Of a stretch of DNA of 64,000 nt, positions 8,491-17,528 are shown one piece after another. The notes under the pieces are model-generated. The model searched no databases. It had not been told where the DNA came from and saw nothing but the letters and a program-made list of their open reading frames with translations. Every line of letters begins with the position of its first letter. Positions within the stretch are counted from its first letter, which is position 1. Location of the stretch: positions 62,001 to 126,000 of the forward strand of contig JAAWAB010000004.1 of the NCBI GenBank assembly GCA_022791915.1. Direction: 5' to 3'. The position numbers were made by a program, and so were the translations under genes. The stretch comes from Clostridia bacterium (GTDB lineage: Bacteria > Bacillota > Clostridia > Christensenellales > Pumilibacteraceae).

Positions 8491-9646
8491 GGAAAAAGCA
8501 CTTTTGTTGCACGAACAGTGGAAAGGCAAATTGGAAATCGGCACGCGGGCGCCGCTCGAAACGGCGGAAGACCTTTCGCTTGCCTACACTCCCGGCGTGG
8601 CGGAGCCTTGCAAAAAGATAGCCGAAAATCCCGATTTGAGTTATACATATACGGGCAGGGGCAATATGGTTGCCGTTATCAGCGACGGCAGCGCCGTATT
8701 GGGACTGGGCAATATCGGCGCGCTCGGCGCTATGCCCGTTATGGAAGGCAAATGCGCTTTGTTCAAGCGGTTTGGCGGCGTAGACGCGTTTCCCATTGTG
8801 CTCGACACGCAGAAGGAAGACGAAATCGTGTCTGCCGTTGCGGCAATCGCGCCGTCGTTCGGCGGAATCAATTTAGAAGATATTTCGGCGCCGCGTTGCT
8901 TTACCATTGAGCGCACGCTCAAAGAAAAACTGGATATTCCCGTATTTCACGACGACCAGCACGGCACGGCAATCGTGGTGCTTGCCGCGTTTATCAATGC
9001 GTTGCGGTTAACGGGCAAAAAGGCGGAAAATTGCACCGTTACCGTTTCGGGACCGGGTGCCGCGGGAAACGCCATTGCCAAACTGCTTGTCCGCTCGGGA
9101 GTGGGCAACGTGATTATGTGCGACCGCAAAGGCGCGCTGTGGCGCGGACGCGACAATATGGACTGGGCAAAAACCGAACTTGCCGAAATCACCAATAAAG
9201 AGAACGTAAAAGGCGATTTGCGCACGGTGATAAAAGGCGCCGACATGTTTGTGGGCGTTTCGGGTCCCGGGCTTGTGGACGCCGATATGGTGAAAAGCAT
9301 GAATAGCAAGGCGGTTGTGTTCGGACTTGCCAACCCCGTGCCCGAGATTCTGCCTGCCCAAGCGCTTGCCGCAGGCGCGTTTATTGCGGGTTCGGGCAGA
9401 AGTGATTTTCCCAATCAGGTGAACAACGTGCTCGCATTCCCGGGCGTATTCCGCGGCGCACTCGATTGCCGAGCGCGCACCATAAGCGAAGGCATGAAGA
9501 TTGCCGCCGCTTATGCGCTTGCCGACTACGTAAAAGACGAACTTCGCCCCGATTGCGTGATTCCTTCCGCATTCAGTCCCGTTGCCGATTCGGTAGCCGC
9601 TGCGGTGAAAGCCTGCGCGATTGACGAAAAACTGAACAGAATATAA
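8480..9646 (+). CDS. NAD(P)-dependent malic enzyme (oxaloacetate-decarboxylating)
   Basis: Converts malate to pyruvate, CO2 and NAD(P)H. The 388-residue protein has the short bacterial form: YTPGVAEPC with the catalytic Tyr at 36, FHDDQHGTAIV (metal and substrate site), and a Rossmann loop GPGAAGNA near residue 190. No phosphotransacetylase-like extension is present, so this is the simple type. It is the last gene of the 1-9646 run and is followed by an intrinsic terminator. The cofactor preference is not certain from sequence. Confidence 0.94.
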   Translation: MNYKEKALLLHEQWKGKLEIGTRAPLETAEDLSLAYTPGVAEPCKKIAENPDLSYTYTGRGNMVAVISDGSAVLGLGNIGALGAMPVMEGKCALFKRFGGVDAFPIVLDTQKEDEIVSAVAAIAPSFGGINLEDISAPRCFTIERTLKEKLDIPVFHDDQHGTAIVVLAAFINALRLTGKKAENCTVTVSGPGAAGNAIAKLLVRSGVGNVIMCDRKGALWRGRDNMDWAKTELAEITNKENVKGDLRTVIKGADMFVGVSGPGLVDADMVKSMNSKAVVFGLANPVPEILPAQALAAGAFIAGSGRSDFPNQVNNVLAFPGVFRGALDCRARTISEGMKIAAAYALADYVKDELRPDCVIPSAFSPVADSVAAAVKACAIDEKLNRI

Positions 9647-9690
9647 GCCGTTCCCGACCCCCTTTGAGAACGGGTGTGTAACGGAGAGAA

Positions 9691-9730
9691 AAAAACACCG
9701 TATGAGCAGAAACCGCTTTGCGGTGTTTTT
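9691..9730 (+). terminator. intrinsic terminator after the malic-enzyme gene
   Basis: AAAAACACCG at 9691-9700 pairs with CGGTGTTTTT at 9721-9730; a smaller inner hairpin (ACCGC/GCGGT just before the T run) is an alternative fold. It ends the long operon. The following stretch up to 10009 carries a promoter but no convincing gene. Confidence 0.8.
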
Positions 9731-9926
9731 CTTGTGTTCCCGAATGCGTTTTCTCCGATTTCTCTTGCTTTACCCTTATATATTACGGAGTGTAATTTGT
9801 ACGGTGTTTTCCGTTTTTGCCGTAAGGGAAATAAATGTATGCCTAAAAATAATAACATAGCAAAAAATAGTGGCAATTAAAAAAAATTGACCCGTAAAAA
9901 AGAATATCCTATTTCAAAAAACAATA

Positions 9927-9955
9927 TTGACAGCGAAAAAATCTCATGTTATAAT
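9927..9955 (+). promoter_or_regulatory. sigma-A promoter for the surface-protein gene at 10010
   Basis: TTGACA (9927-9932), a 17-nt spacer and TATAAT (9950-9955), a perfect consensus. The start of transcription would fall near 9962, leaving a leader of about 48 nt with the AGGAGG site at 9999-10004. The 9731-9926 stretch is AT-rich with no gene I can support. Confidence 0.85.
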
Positions 9956-10009
9956 GGAATTGCAATGAAAAGGGTCGTTGCAAAATACTATTTTGAGTAG
10001 GAGGAAATT

Positions 10010-12267
10010 ATGAGAAAAATTCTGTGTTCGCTGATGATAGGTGCGTTGCTCCTTGCGGGGGGGGTGCCTTGATTACAGCAAAAACGTCGATGCGGGCGGC
10101 ATTTGCCGAAGAAAACGTTGCGGCATTTACCGATACCATAACGGAAGGGCAGGAAACGGAAGAAACGGGTGACGGCACAACCGACCCCGGCAATCCCGAC
10201 CAAGGCGGCGAAGAAACGCCCGACCCTGAAAATCCCGAGCAACCCGAACAACCTGTCGTGCAGGCAAAGATTGCTACGGCTGCGACTATGATAGAGAATA
10301 AAGACAAATTATATGCTACATATACCAAGGTTGCTTTGCCGAATGTGGGAAGTAAAGTAATACCTGCTTTTGTTGATTCATATAATGCAAGAATTTTTTA
10401 CGGAGATGATACAATCGACGGTATAGAAGTCGAATATACGTCTACGGATAGTGTAAATTTGGGGAGTCAACTTGCTATTACATTGAGAGATACGGCGGGG
10501 AAAACTTTTTATGACGGTGGCGCAGTAGGATATGTGTTATATGTTAAGGGACAACAAGTATATGTGATACGGCGTAATGCCGCAACAAATCCTTGGGGTG
10601 AAGCAAATGCTTGCATTAGCATGACGCTTAAAAATTCGATTTTCGATGGGGAAACGCATATAATTCGTTTTGTGGCTTTGGATTCTGCCGACGGACAAAG
10701 TTGTACGCTCTCATTACAAATCGACGACCAAAAAGCCGATGATTATACGGAAACTGTTGCGCCGCTGCCGAAGACAAACGGGCAGGTTTCTTTTACATCA
10801 AACGGTACAAAGCATGCGTATTCGTTGGGTGAAATTGTTGAAGCGGGCGACTACGATGTAAACTACATATCTGCCGAAACAATGATGACTGCGGCAAATA
10901 AAGATAAATTGATTGCGGGATATGATGCCCCCAATACAAAACTCTCCGTTGCGGACGGATATATACTGTCGCATCAGGCGGACGGCGCGTTCGTGTATCA
11001 AGACGCAGAAATAGATGCCGTGGATTTTAATTTTCAATATGTGAGTAACAGTAAAGCGGTAAATGATATTTGCTTTGCGCTTCGCGCACAGGGCGGCGGC
11101 GCTATGTGGGGTGCCAAAGGATATTATGCCTATGTTAACGGTACTGCTTTGCAGATTTACAAAGTGAGCAATCTGTCGAGTTGGAGTGCCAACATGATGG
11201 CAAGCGGAACGGTTGCAAACATATTCGACGGAACCGACCACCGCGTTCAATTTTATGCCGTTACCGATAGCAACGGATACGTGCAAGTCGGATTTTCGGT
11301 AGACGGCGCCGCGGTAATTTCGGCAATGGATACCGAAAACGTTTTGCCTATCGGCACGCTGGATGGCGGAAACGTGACCGTATTCAAAATCAACAATGTA
11401 AACGGAGATATACGCTATAAGATTTCCGAATCCGACGAGAGCAAGCATACGTATGAAGAAGTTATCGTCACGCAGGCAACTTGCACCCAAGCGGGCAGCA
11501 AGCACAACGTGTGCGAAGTGTGCGGAAAAGAACAAGCCGACTCTACGGAAGAAATCGCCGCGCTCGGGCACGACTACGTGGACACCGTAGTGCCGCCCAC
11601 CTGCACGCAAGACGGTTGCACCACGCATATCTGCTCGCGTTGCGACGACGCGCAAGACCCTACCGACACGGTTCCCGCTACGGGGCACAGTTGGGGCGAA
11701 GGCGTTGTGACGGCGCCTACTTGTACCGAAGGCGGCTACACGGAATATGCCTGCACGGTTTGCGAAGCAACCAAACGGGATACCGAAACCGACGCCGCAG
11801 GGCACAGTTGGGGCGAAGGTGTTGTGACGGCGCCTACTTGTAGCGAAAAAGGGTATACTACATACGAGTGCCAAAATTGCGACGCTACCAAAACGGATAA
11901 CGAAACCCAAGCTACGGGGCACAGCTACACCGATACGGTGATTGCACCCACCTGCACCGAGAAAGGATACACCAAACACACGTGCGAAAACTGCGACCAC
12001 ACCTACAACGATACCGAAGTGGCGGCAACGGGGCACGAGTTTGAAGAAACGGAGCGCGTGGAACCTACGGGCGATACCGACGGCTATGTGGATTATAAAT
12101 GCAAGCACTGCAATGAAACCAAGCGCGAAACGCTGGAAAAGACGGGTATAGCAACCAAAAAAGAAGGTTGCAAAGGCAGTCTTGCCGCGTCGGGAACGGC
12201 GCTTGCGCTTGCGGCGCTCGCGGGTGCGGGATTGTTGCTCGGCAAGAAGAAAAGAGAAAACGATTAA
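10010..12267 (+). CDS. secreted surface protein with LamG-like modules and CxxC repeats; signal peptide out of frame at a G8 tract
   Basis: The ATG at 10010 follows a strong AGGAGG site and opens a textbook signal peptide (MRKILCSLMIGALLLAGG), but a run of eight G (10057-10064) leads to TGA after 20 codons. With nine (or six) G the frame joins the 740-codon reading frame that follows (ALITAKTSMRAAFAEE). The mature part has an acidic Pro-rich linker, two LamG-like modules sharing FDG-x-x-H-x-x-F, six 38-41-residue repeats with Cys-x-x-Cys, and a C-terminal GCKGS, hydrophobic helix and Lys/Arg tail. Likely a wall- or membrane-anchored binding protein. Either a phase-variable gene or a homopolymer sequencing error. 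Confidence 0.75.
11449..12150 (+). repeat. six tandem Cys-containing repeats in the surface protein
   Basis: Coding repeats with units of 38-41 residues, each starting with H-x-(Y/W/F), containing PTCT-x-x-G-Y and C-x-x-C, and ending with ATG before the next H. The most similar pair (near 11683 and 11800, period 117 bp) is almost identical over about 48 bp. The last unit has lost the first Cys. Such repeats are common in clostridial surface proteins; near-identical copies can recombine. Confidence 0.85.
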
Positions 12268-12352
12268 CCGATAAAAAATACGACGCGCGGAGAATATTCA
12301 CACATGAAAAAGTGTGCGGATTTCACCCCGACGTGTCGAAAAAGGAGTGAAT

Positions 12353-13789
12353 ATGAAAAAGAAAGGTTTGGGCTTACTGTTGGCGGTGTTTATCTGCCTG
12401 TGTTCGGTGTTTGCGTCCGCTTGCGGAAAAACGGATGACAACCAAAACGGAAATGAAAACAATCCGCCCGTTTCCATTGCCACGCAGGAGAATTTCGATT
12501 TCGGCGCGGCAATCAAAAAACAAGATAAGTGGAAGGGCGTAATGACGAACAATCCCGTTTTCGATACGGAAAATGGCTTTCTTACTTTTCGGGAAAAATC
12601 GAATAACGCCATCGTGTATACCGACGTGGGCATGAGCACGGGCGATATCGAACTGAAAGTAAAAGTACGCGTAAATACCGATACAACCGCTTACGTTTCG
12701 TTTTCCAATACGTCGTCGCGGCTCGAAGGATTCTGCTACGAAGAAGGCGGAAAAATGTATACGGTGGAATTTTCGTCCGACAGCAAGATGTACGTGAAAA
12801 AATGGGTGAACGGGGTGGAAACCGTTCTTAAAGGCAATAAATCGTCCGTTTCCGTTCCTATGTCGTTTGCGTCCGCATTTGCCGATATGAAAATATCCGT
12901 TGACGAAACGAACGGCAAAGTTACCGTAAAAGTATATACGGGTAGCACGTTGTTGCTCGACGTGGAAGATTCGGATAATCCGCTTTTGGGCGGCGGCGCG
13001 GTGGGCGTTTCCTATATGGGCGCGGGCGGTATGGCAATCGGCGGCAAGTCGAGCGTGGTTGCCGATTATGTGGCGCCCGAACCGCTCGGCATTACGCTCT
13101 ACGATTCGCCGAACGTGGCGGTTGCCGAAGGAGAAGTCAATTTGCTGGATAATTTCTCCTCGGTCTGGGCGGGAAGAGAACGCATTTTCAATGTGGAGAA
13201 CAAAGACGGCGGCTACGTGTTTTCGTCCAAAGATAATCCGCAGGAACCGCAAGCCGGCGTAACCGAGTATCAGGCGATTTATACCGATAAGATTTTCGGC
13301 AACGCACAGTTCGAATACACCTATAATCAGATAGCAAACGGAGAATGGACGATGTTCTGGTTGCGTTGCGTGCCGCAGTCGTCTACCAATGTGTCGATTT
13401 GGGGCAACAAGCAGACGCGCGAGAACACAAACGGCTATTCGGTGCTGATTACCAACGACGGCTATGTACAAATTCACAAATGGTCGGATTTCTCGCAGAT
13501 TTGGTTGAACGGGCAAGGAGCAAAACTGCCGGGTACGGTTGCCGCGCTTTTCAACGACCCGTCCAAGGATATCAACCTCAAAATGAGTATCGAAGATAAG
13601 GTTGTTGCGGGCAAGCGGACGATTGAAATTCGCGTAAAAGTGGGTGACTTTTCCATACCCGTTGTGCAAGATTCGGATACGCCGTTCGTGAATGCGGGCT
13701 ATATCGGATTGCAAGGGTATGCTACGGCAAACAAAGTGGATTCCATTAAATTGACGGCGGCGAAAGCCACAGCAACGCTTTCGCTGTAA
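12353..13789 (+). CDS. lipoprotein with two LamG/DUF1080-like modules
   Basis: A 478-residue predicted lipoprotein: Lys-rich N-terminus, hydrophobic stretch and lipobox ending ASAC at residue 22, then an Asn-rich linker. The rest looks like two concanavalin-type beta-sandwich modules (about residues 45-235 and 250-478), with features such as DIELKVKVRV, GGGAVGVSYMG and VNAGYIGLQGYA typical of LamG/DUF1080-like folds. The start at 12353 was chosen for its AAAGGAG site and signal peptide. Lying between two other secreted proteins and before an ABC importer, it probably binds or presents glycans. Enzymatic activity (DUF1080 members include 3-keto-disaccharide hydrolases) is possible but unproven. 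Confidence 0.75.
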   Translation: MKKKGLGLLLAVFICLCSVFASACGKTDDNQNGNENNPPVSIATQENFDFGAAIKKQDKWKGVMTNNPVFDTENGFLTFREKSNNAIVYTDVGMSTGDIELKVKVRVNTDTTAYVSFSNTSSRLEGFCYEEGGKMYTVEFSSDSKMYVKKWVNGVETVLKGNKSSVSVPMSFASAFADMKISVDETNGKVTVKVYTGSTLLLDVEDSDNPLLGGGAVGVSYMGAGGMAIGGKSSVVADYVAPEPLGITLYDSPNVAVAEGEVNLLDNFSSVWAGRERIFNVENKDGGYVFSSKDNPQEPQAGVTEYQAIYTDKIFGNAQFEYTYNQIANGEWTMFWLRCVPQSSTNVSIWGNKQTRENTNGYSVLITNDGYVQIHKWSDFSQIWLNGQGAKLPGTVAALFNDPSKDINLKMSIEDKVVAGKRTIEIRVKVGDFSIPVVQDSDTPFVNAGYIGLQGYATANKVDSIKLTAAKATATLSL

Positions 13790-13811
13790 GAGCGAAGATA
13801 AGGAGATTTTT

Positions 13812-16800
13812 ATGATGAAAGGTATGAAAAAGAAGGGGGCTTTACCGATAGCGCTTTTGTTGGCGGTAATGGTATGCTGTTGCCTGTTTACGGCGCTGAT
13901 TGCAGGCGCCGAAACCACTCCCGTAATCAAAACGAGCGACGACATGGTGCAATCGGGAAAACTGTATGAAGCGTCCGAAAAAACAACCAAACTGACTCCG
14001 TTCAACGGCGTGGTTGCCTCTACGGGTACGGGCGGATTGGTATACGATGAAGAAGTCGACGGGGTAGACGTTACTTTGCGTTATTCGGGTGCAAGCGTCG
14101 GTTCCGCCACGTTCTTTGTGTTGCGTGCCAACAGTCATATGGCGATTTGGGACGGCGGTCAGGGATATTTTGCCATGGCGGTAAGCACCGCAAGCGGCAT
14201 TTCGGTACAACTTCTCAAAGGTGCGCAGACGGGAAAACCTGACCCGAATAATATACCTACGTTGAAAAGCGCAACTTCCGTAGCGGTAGATTTGTTCGAC
14301 GGTGAAAAACACCGTGTGCAATATTCTGCGGTGAACGAAGGCGACGCGGTGAAGATTTCGCTTACAATCGACCAAACGGAAGTATTCACGGTAACCGACG
14401 ACGGAAGTATAGGCGGCGCAATCTACGAAAAAGAAAACAGACACTATATGATGTGCGGCGGCACGGCGTTCAAGCTGTATGCTGCCGACGGAGAAGATTT
14501 CGATATAAGCACGGCGGAAACCGATTATATTACGCTTACCAGTAAAACCATGCTGAAAGAGGCGAGCAACTGGCAACTGAACGGTGCCTCTTTTACGCAG
14601 GAAGGGATTTTGCCCAACGCGGACCAGAGCAAAGCCATGTTCGGGCGCGAGCTTTCCAACGTGATGTATTCGTTCGATATTTCTATATCCGATTTGGGAG
14701 GGAACTGGGTGATGGCGGCGCTCAACACCAACGTTGCCGACGTTCCCTGGAATGCGGGATTCCGCTCGATGACTATCTTTTTTAACGCGGGAACCGTATC
14801 GCTCGAATACTGGAACGGTGCGCAGACGCCGATTGCGTCGTTTGCCTATCCTGCGGGTACCGATATTGCCGATATGCACGTGGAGTGCGGATTGTACACG
14901 ATTGAATTGAGCACGGGCAAATATACGTTTGCAAAAATCGCAATCAACGGCACCGAGTTGTATAACGAACCTATTCTTACCGAAAACGTATCGCTGGGCG
15001 CGGGACATTTTGCGCTTATCAATTATGGTACGGCGCGCTATGTTTTCAAGCCGACCGAGAATGAAGTAGACCCGTTGCCTATGTTTACCGACGGCGTGAG
15101 CGAATTGCGCGAGGACGAGAGTACCATGACGCAGAATATCGGCACCGACGACTGGGCGGTTATTGCAAATAGCTTTAATCCCCGTTACAGTTTGGAAGAC
15201 GACGGCGCGTTGCGCATGCAGAATAACGGCTACGTCACCTACAAAAACAGTGTAGACTTCGATAAACTTTCGTTTAGCCTTCGGTTTGATGCGGGCAACA
15301 AATTGAGTGCGCAGACGGCGGAGTTTGCGTTCGGCAAACGGCGTCAGGATTCGTATCCCGGCATACCGCTCACCGACGATTCCACCAACTACGGCTACGG
15401 ATTGAAAATTCTGCCTTCGGGTATGGTGCTTGTAGTGAAAATGGGCACGGGTAAAGATATGCGCACGCTCATGACGCTCGATTACGGCAGCACGTTCAAC
15501 GATAACGCGTACCATAAATTCACGGTATACCGTTCGGCTACCGAAACCACCATGAAAATCACCGTGTTTGTAGACGATTCGCCTACGGGATACAGCGTGG
15601 TGGATTCCGACCGTTACGAACCCAATTATCCGATGGACGGATTCCTTTCGTTCGGCAACACGGCGCTCGACAGCGGTATTCTTGTGAAAGACTTCGTGTA
15701 CTCGGGAACGGAAACGGACGTGGCGTCTACGCTGAAAGCGGACGCGGTAAATTTTGTAACCTGCTTTGAACGCGACGACCGCAAATTCGTGTATTTCTGT
15801 TTCGACAGCGCGTCGTACACCACCAAATGGGCGGAGATTTATGCGTCCGACGCACAAGGCGTTAAGGGCGACCTGCTCGGTACCGTTTATGCGGGGGGGG
15901 GTGCGCAATTCGACATCACCGATTACGAGGGGGAATACGTACTCGTTGTTTCGGTAGGATTCACCGAGGCGGGCAATAAGCAAACCCTGCTCAAAACAAC
16001 CGAAACGCCTGCGCCTGTTCAAGACGTAACGGACGTGCAACGCATAAAAATCCGCGAAAGCGAAGACGGCGCCTATTTCACTTACGGCGATACCGATAAA
16101 AAATATATTCCCATGGGTGCCAACTATATGGGATTGCGCGGCGGCGACCATTCCACGTTCGACGCGGCAACCACGTTCACCGAAGCGGATTACGACCCCG
16201 TGAAATCCGAGGCGATGATGAAAGCGGTGGCGGCGAACGGCGGCAATTTCCTTCGTGTGTTCTTAATCGGCAGAACGTCTATAAACCCGGGTATCAGCGG
16301 CGACGCGTCGTATGATATTAACGATGAAACCTATTACTATGAAGGTCTTTACAAACCGTATATGGAAAACGTGGTGCATTTCTTGCGTACGGCACAAAAG
16401 TACGGAATCTATGTAATGCTCACGTTGGGCGATGCCGACGTTCCGTCCAATGCGTACTACTATCAGTTGCAGGGCGGTTCCAACCTTGCCAGAAACTACA
16501 TGTATATGGATTCGCGCGGCGTGGCGGCGCGCACGGCGTATGCGAGAAACGTCGTGTCGTACTTCCATGAATTTGCGCCCGATTGCATAAGCGGCATACT
16601 TTCCATAGCACTGCAAAACGAGTTCGCCGTTTACGGCGACCACTGGCCGTTTGACAACGCAACTACGGGCAGACAGACGCTTGCCAACGGCGAAACCTAC
16701 GATATGGACAATGTGGACGAGCGGGAAGCGGCATATCGCGAAAGCGTGCTGTATTACCTGAACGAAATGGTAAAAGCAATCAAAACGGTAGACCCCGATA

Positions 16801-17492
16801 TGCTTGTGAACGAAGGCACGTTCACCCGCAACATTGTGGGCAACAACGACGTATACGGTATGCAGGGATTCACTTCGGGCGATAACCGTCAGCCTGCCAC
16901 GTTCGACATCTATCTTTCTTCGGATATCGATTATCTGGATTTGCACGTATATTTTGCCAACAGAAACAACAATACGGTCATGAGTTCGTTTGCCGACGAC
17001 CTTACGGGCATGAATTTCTATGCGGAAGAAACGCAGAAACTTCTGAAAAAGAAACCGATTGTCATGGGCGAGTTCGGACCGAGTTCCACCATTTTCAAAA
17101 CGCTGGAAGAAGCAACCCAAGTTTGGTTGGAAACGGCACGTCTTGCCAAGGAAGTGGGGATTGTGGGATTCTGTTGCTGGACGCTCGAATCGCATAATCA
17201 GGTGAACTGCTGGAATATCCTTGCCGACGACGGGAAGTTCGATACGTTCCGCGAACTGGTGAAAATCTTTGCGGACGAAGCGCAAGAACCCACGCCGCCC
17301 AATCCGCCCGACGGCGGTGACGATAAACCCGGACCCAAACCCGACGACGGGGAAAAAGACCCGCCCAAAAAGGTGAAGGGGTGCGGTTGCAATTCCACGC
17401 TCGGCGGCGTGTGCTCGGCGCTTGCGGTATTGCCTTTGCTGGGTGCGGCATTGCTTGTTGTAAAGCGTAAAACGAAAAAATCGGAAAACTGA
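13812..17492 (+). CDS. secreted multimodular glycoside hydrolase (clan GH-A, GH5-like) with C-terminal anchor
   Basis: A 1226-residue secreted enzyme. A signal peptide (1-34) is followed by three or more beta-sandwich modules of the LamG-like type shared with the 10010 product, then a TIM-barrel hydrolase (about residues 755-1160). The acid/base Glu is probably E937 (SIALQNEF) and the nucleophile E1087 (VMGEFG), the clan GH-A layout; mannanase or cellulase-like GH5 is the closest type I recognise. A Pro/Asp linker, GCGCNS, a hydrophobic helix and a KRKTKK tail form the C-terminal anchor. A nine-G tract (15892-15900) encodes Gly and keeps the frame. RBS AGGAG at 13801. Confidence 0.82.
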   Translation: MMKGMKKKGALPIALLLAVMVCCCLFTALIAGAETTPVIKTSDDMVQSGKLYEASEKTTKLTPFNGVVASTGTGGLVYDEEVDGVDVTLRYSGASVGSATFFVLRANSHMAIWDGGQGYFAMAVSTASGISVQLLKGAQTGKPDPNNIPTLKSATSVAVDLFDGEKHRVQYSAVNEGDAVKISLTIDQTEVFTVTDDGSIGGAIYEKENRHYMMCGGTAFKLYAADGEDFDISTAETDYITLTSKTMLKEASNWQLNGASFTQEGILPNADQSKAMFGRELSNVMYSFDISISDLGGNWVMAALNTNVADVPWNAGFRSMTIFFNAGTVSLEYWNGAQTPIASFAYPAGTDIADMHVECGLYTIELSTGKYTFAKIAINGTELYNEPILTENVSLGAGHFALINYGTARYVFKPTENEVDPLPMFTDGVSELREDESTMTQNIGTDDWAVIANSFNPRYSLEDDGALRMQNNGYVTYKNSVDFDKLSFSLRFDAGNKLSAQTAEFAFGKRRQDSYPGIPLTDDSTNYGYGLKILPSGMVLVVKMGTGKDMRTLMTLDYGSTFNDNAYHKFTVYRSATETTMKITVFVDDSPTGYSVVDSDRYEPNYPMDGFLSFGNTALDSGILVKDFVYSGTETDVASTLKADAVNFVTCFERDDRKFVYFCFDSASYTTKWAEIYASDAQGVKGDLLGTVYAGGGAQFDITDYEGEYVLVVSVGFTEAGNKQTLLKTTETPAPVQDVTDVQRIKIRESEDGAYFTYGDTDKKYIPMGANYMGLRGGDHSTFDAATTFTEADYDPVKSEAMMKAVAANGGNFLRVFLIGRTSINPGISGDASYDINDETYYYEGLYKPYMENVVHFLRTAQKYGIYVMLTLGDADVPSNAYYYQLQGGSNLARNYMYMDSRGVAARTAYARNVVSYFHEFAPDCISGILSIALQNEFAVYGDHWPFDNATTGRQTLANGETYDMDNVDEREAAYRESVLYYLNEMVKAIKTVDPDMLVNEGTFTRNIVGNNDVYGMQGFTSGDNRQPATFDIYLSSDIDYLDLHVYFANRNNNTVMSSFADDLTGMNFYAEETQKLLKKKPIVMGEFGPSSTIFKTLEEATQVWLETARLAKEVGIVGFCCWTLESHNQVNCWNILADDGKFDTFRELVKIFADEAQEPTPPNPPDGGDDKPGPKPDDGEKDPPKKVKGCGCNSTLGGVCSALAVLPLLGAALLVVKRKTKKSEN

Positions 17493-17528
17493 CCTGCTTT
17501 TATCTACCGACGCTGAAAAGGAAAAAAT

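Noticed and set aside
9674-9880. A 68-codon plus-strand reading frame after the malic-enzyme gene
   Set aside because: It runs through the terminator hairpin, has no convincing ribosome binding site and its sequence looks like no protein.
12374-14005. A 543-codon minus-strand open frame across the lipoprotein gene
   Set aside because: Same reason: complementary to a well-supported gene, no ribosome binding site or recognisable domain.
13842-16151. A 769-codon minus-strand open frame across the glycoside hydrolase gene
   Set aside because: Shadow of the real gene, rich in Arg and His, no signal or motif; the plus-strand protein has clear catalytic motifs.
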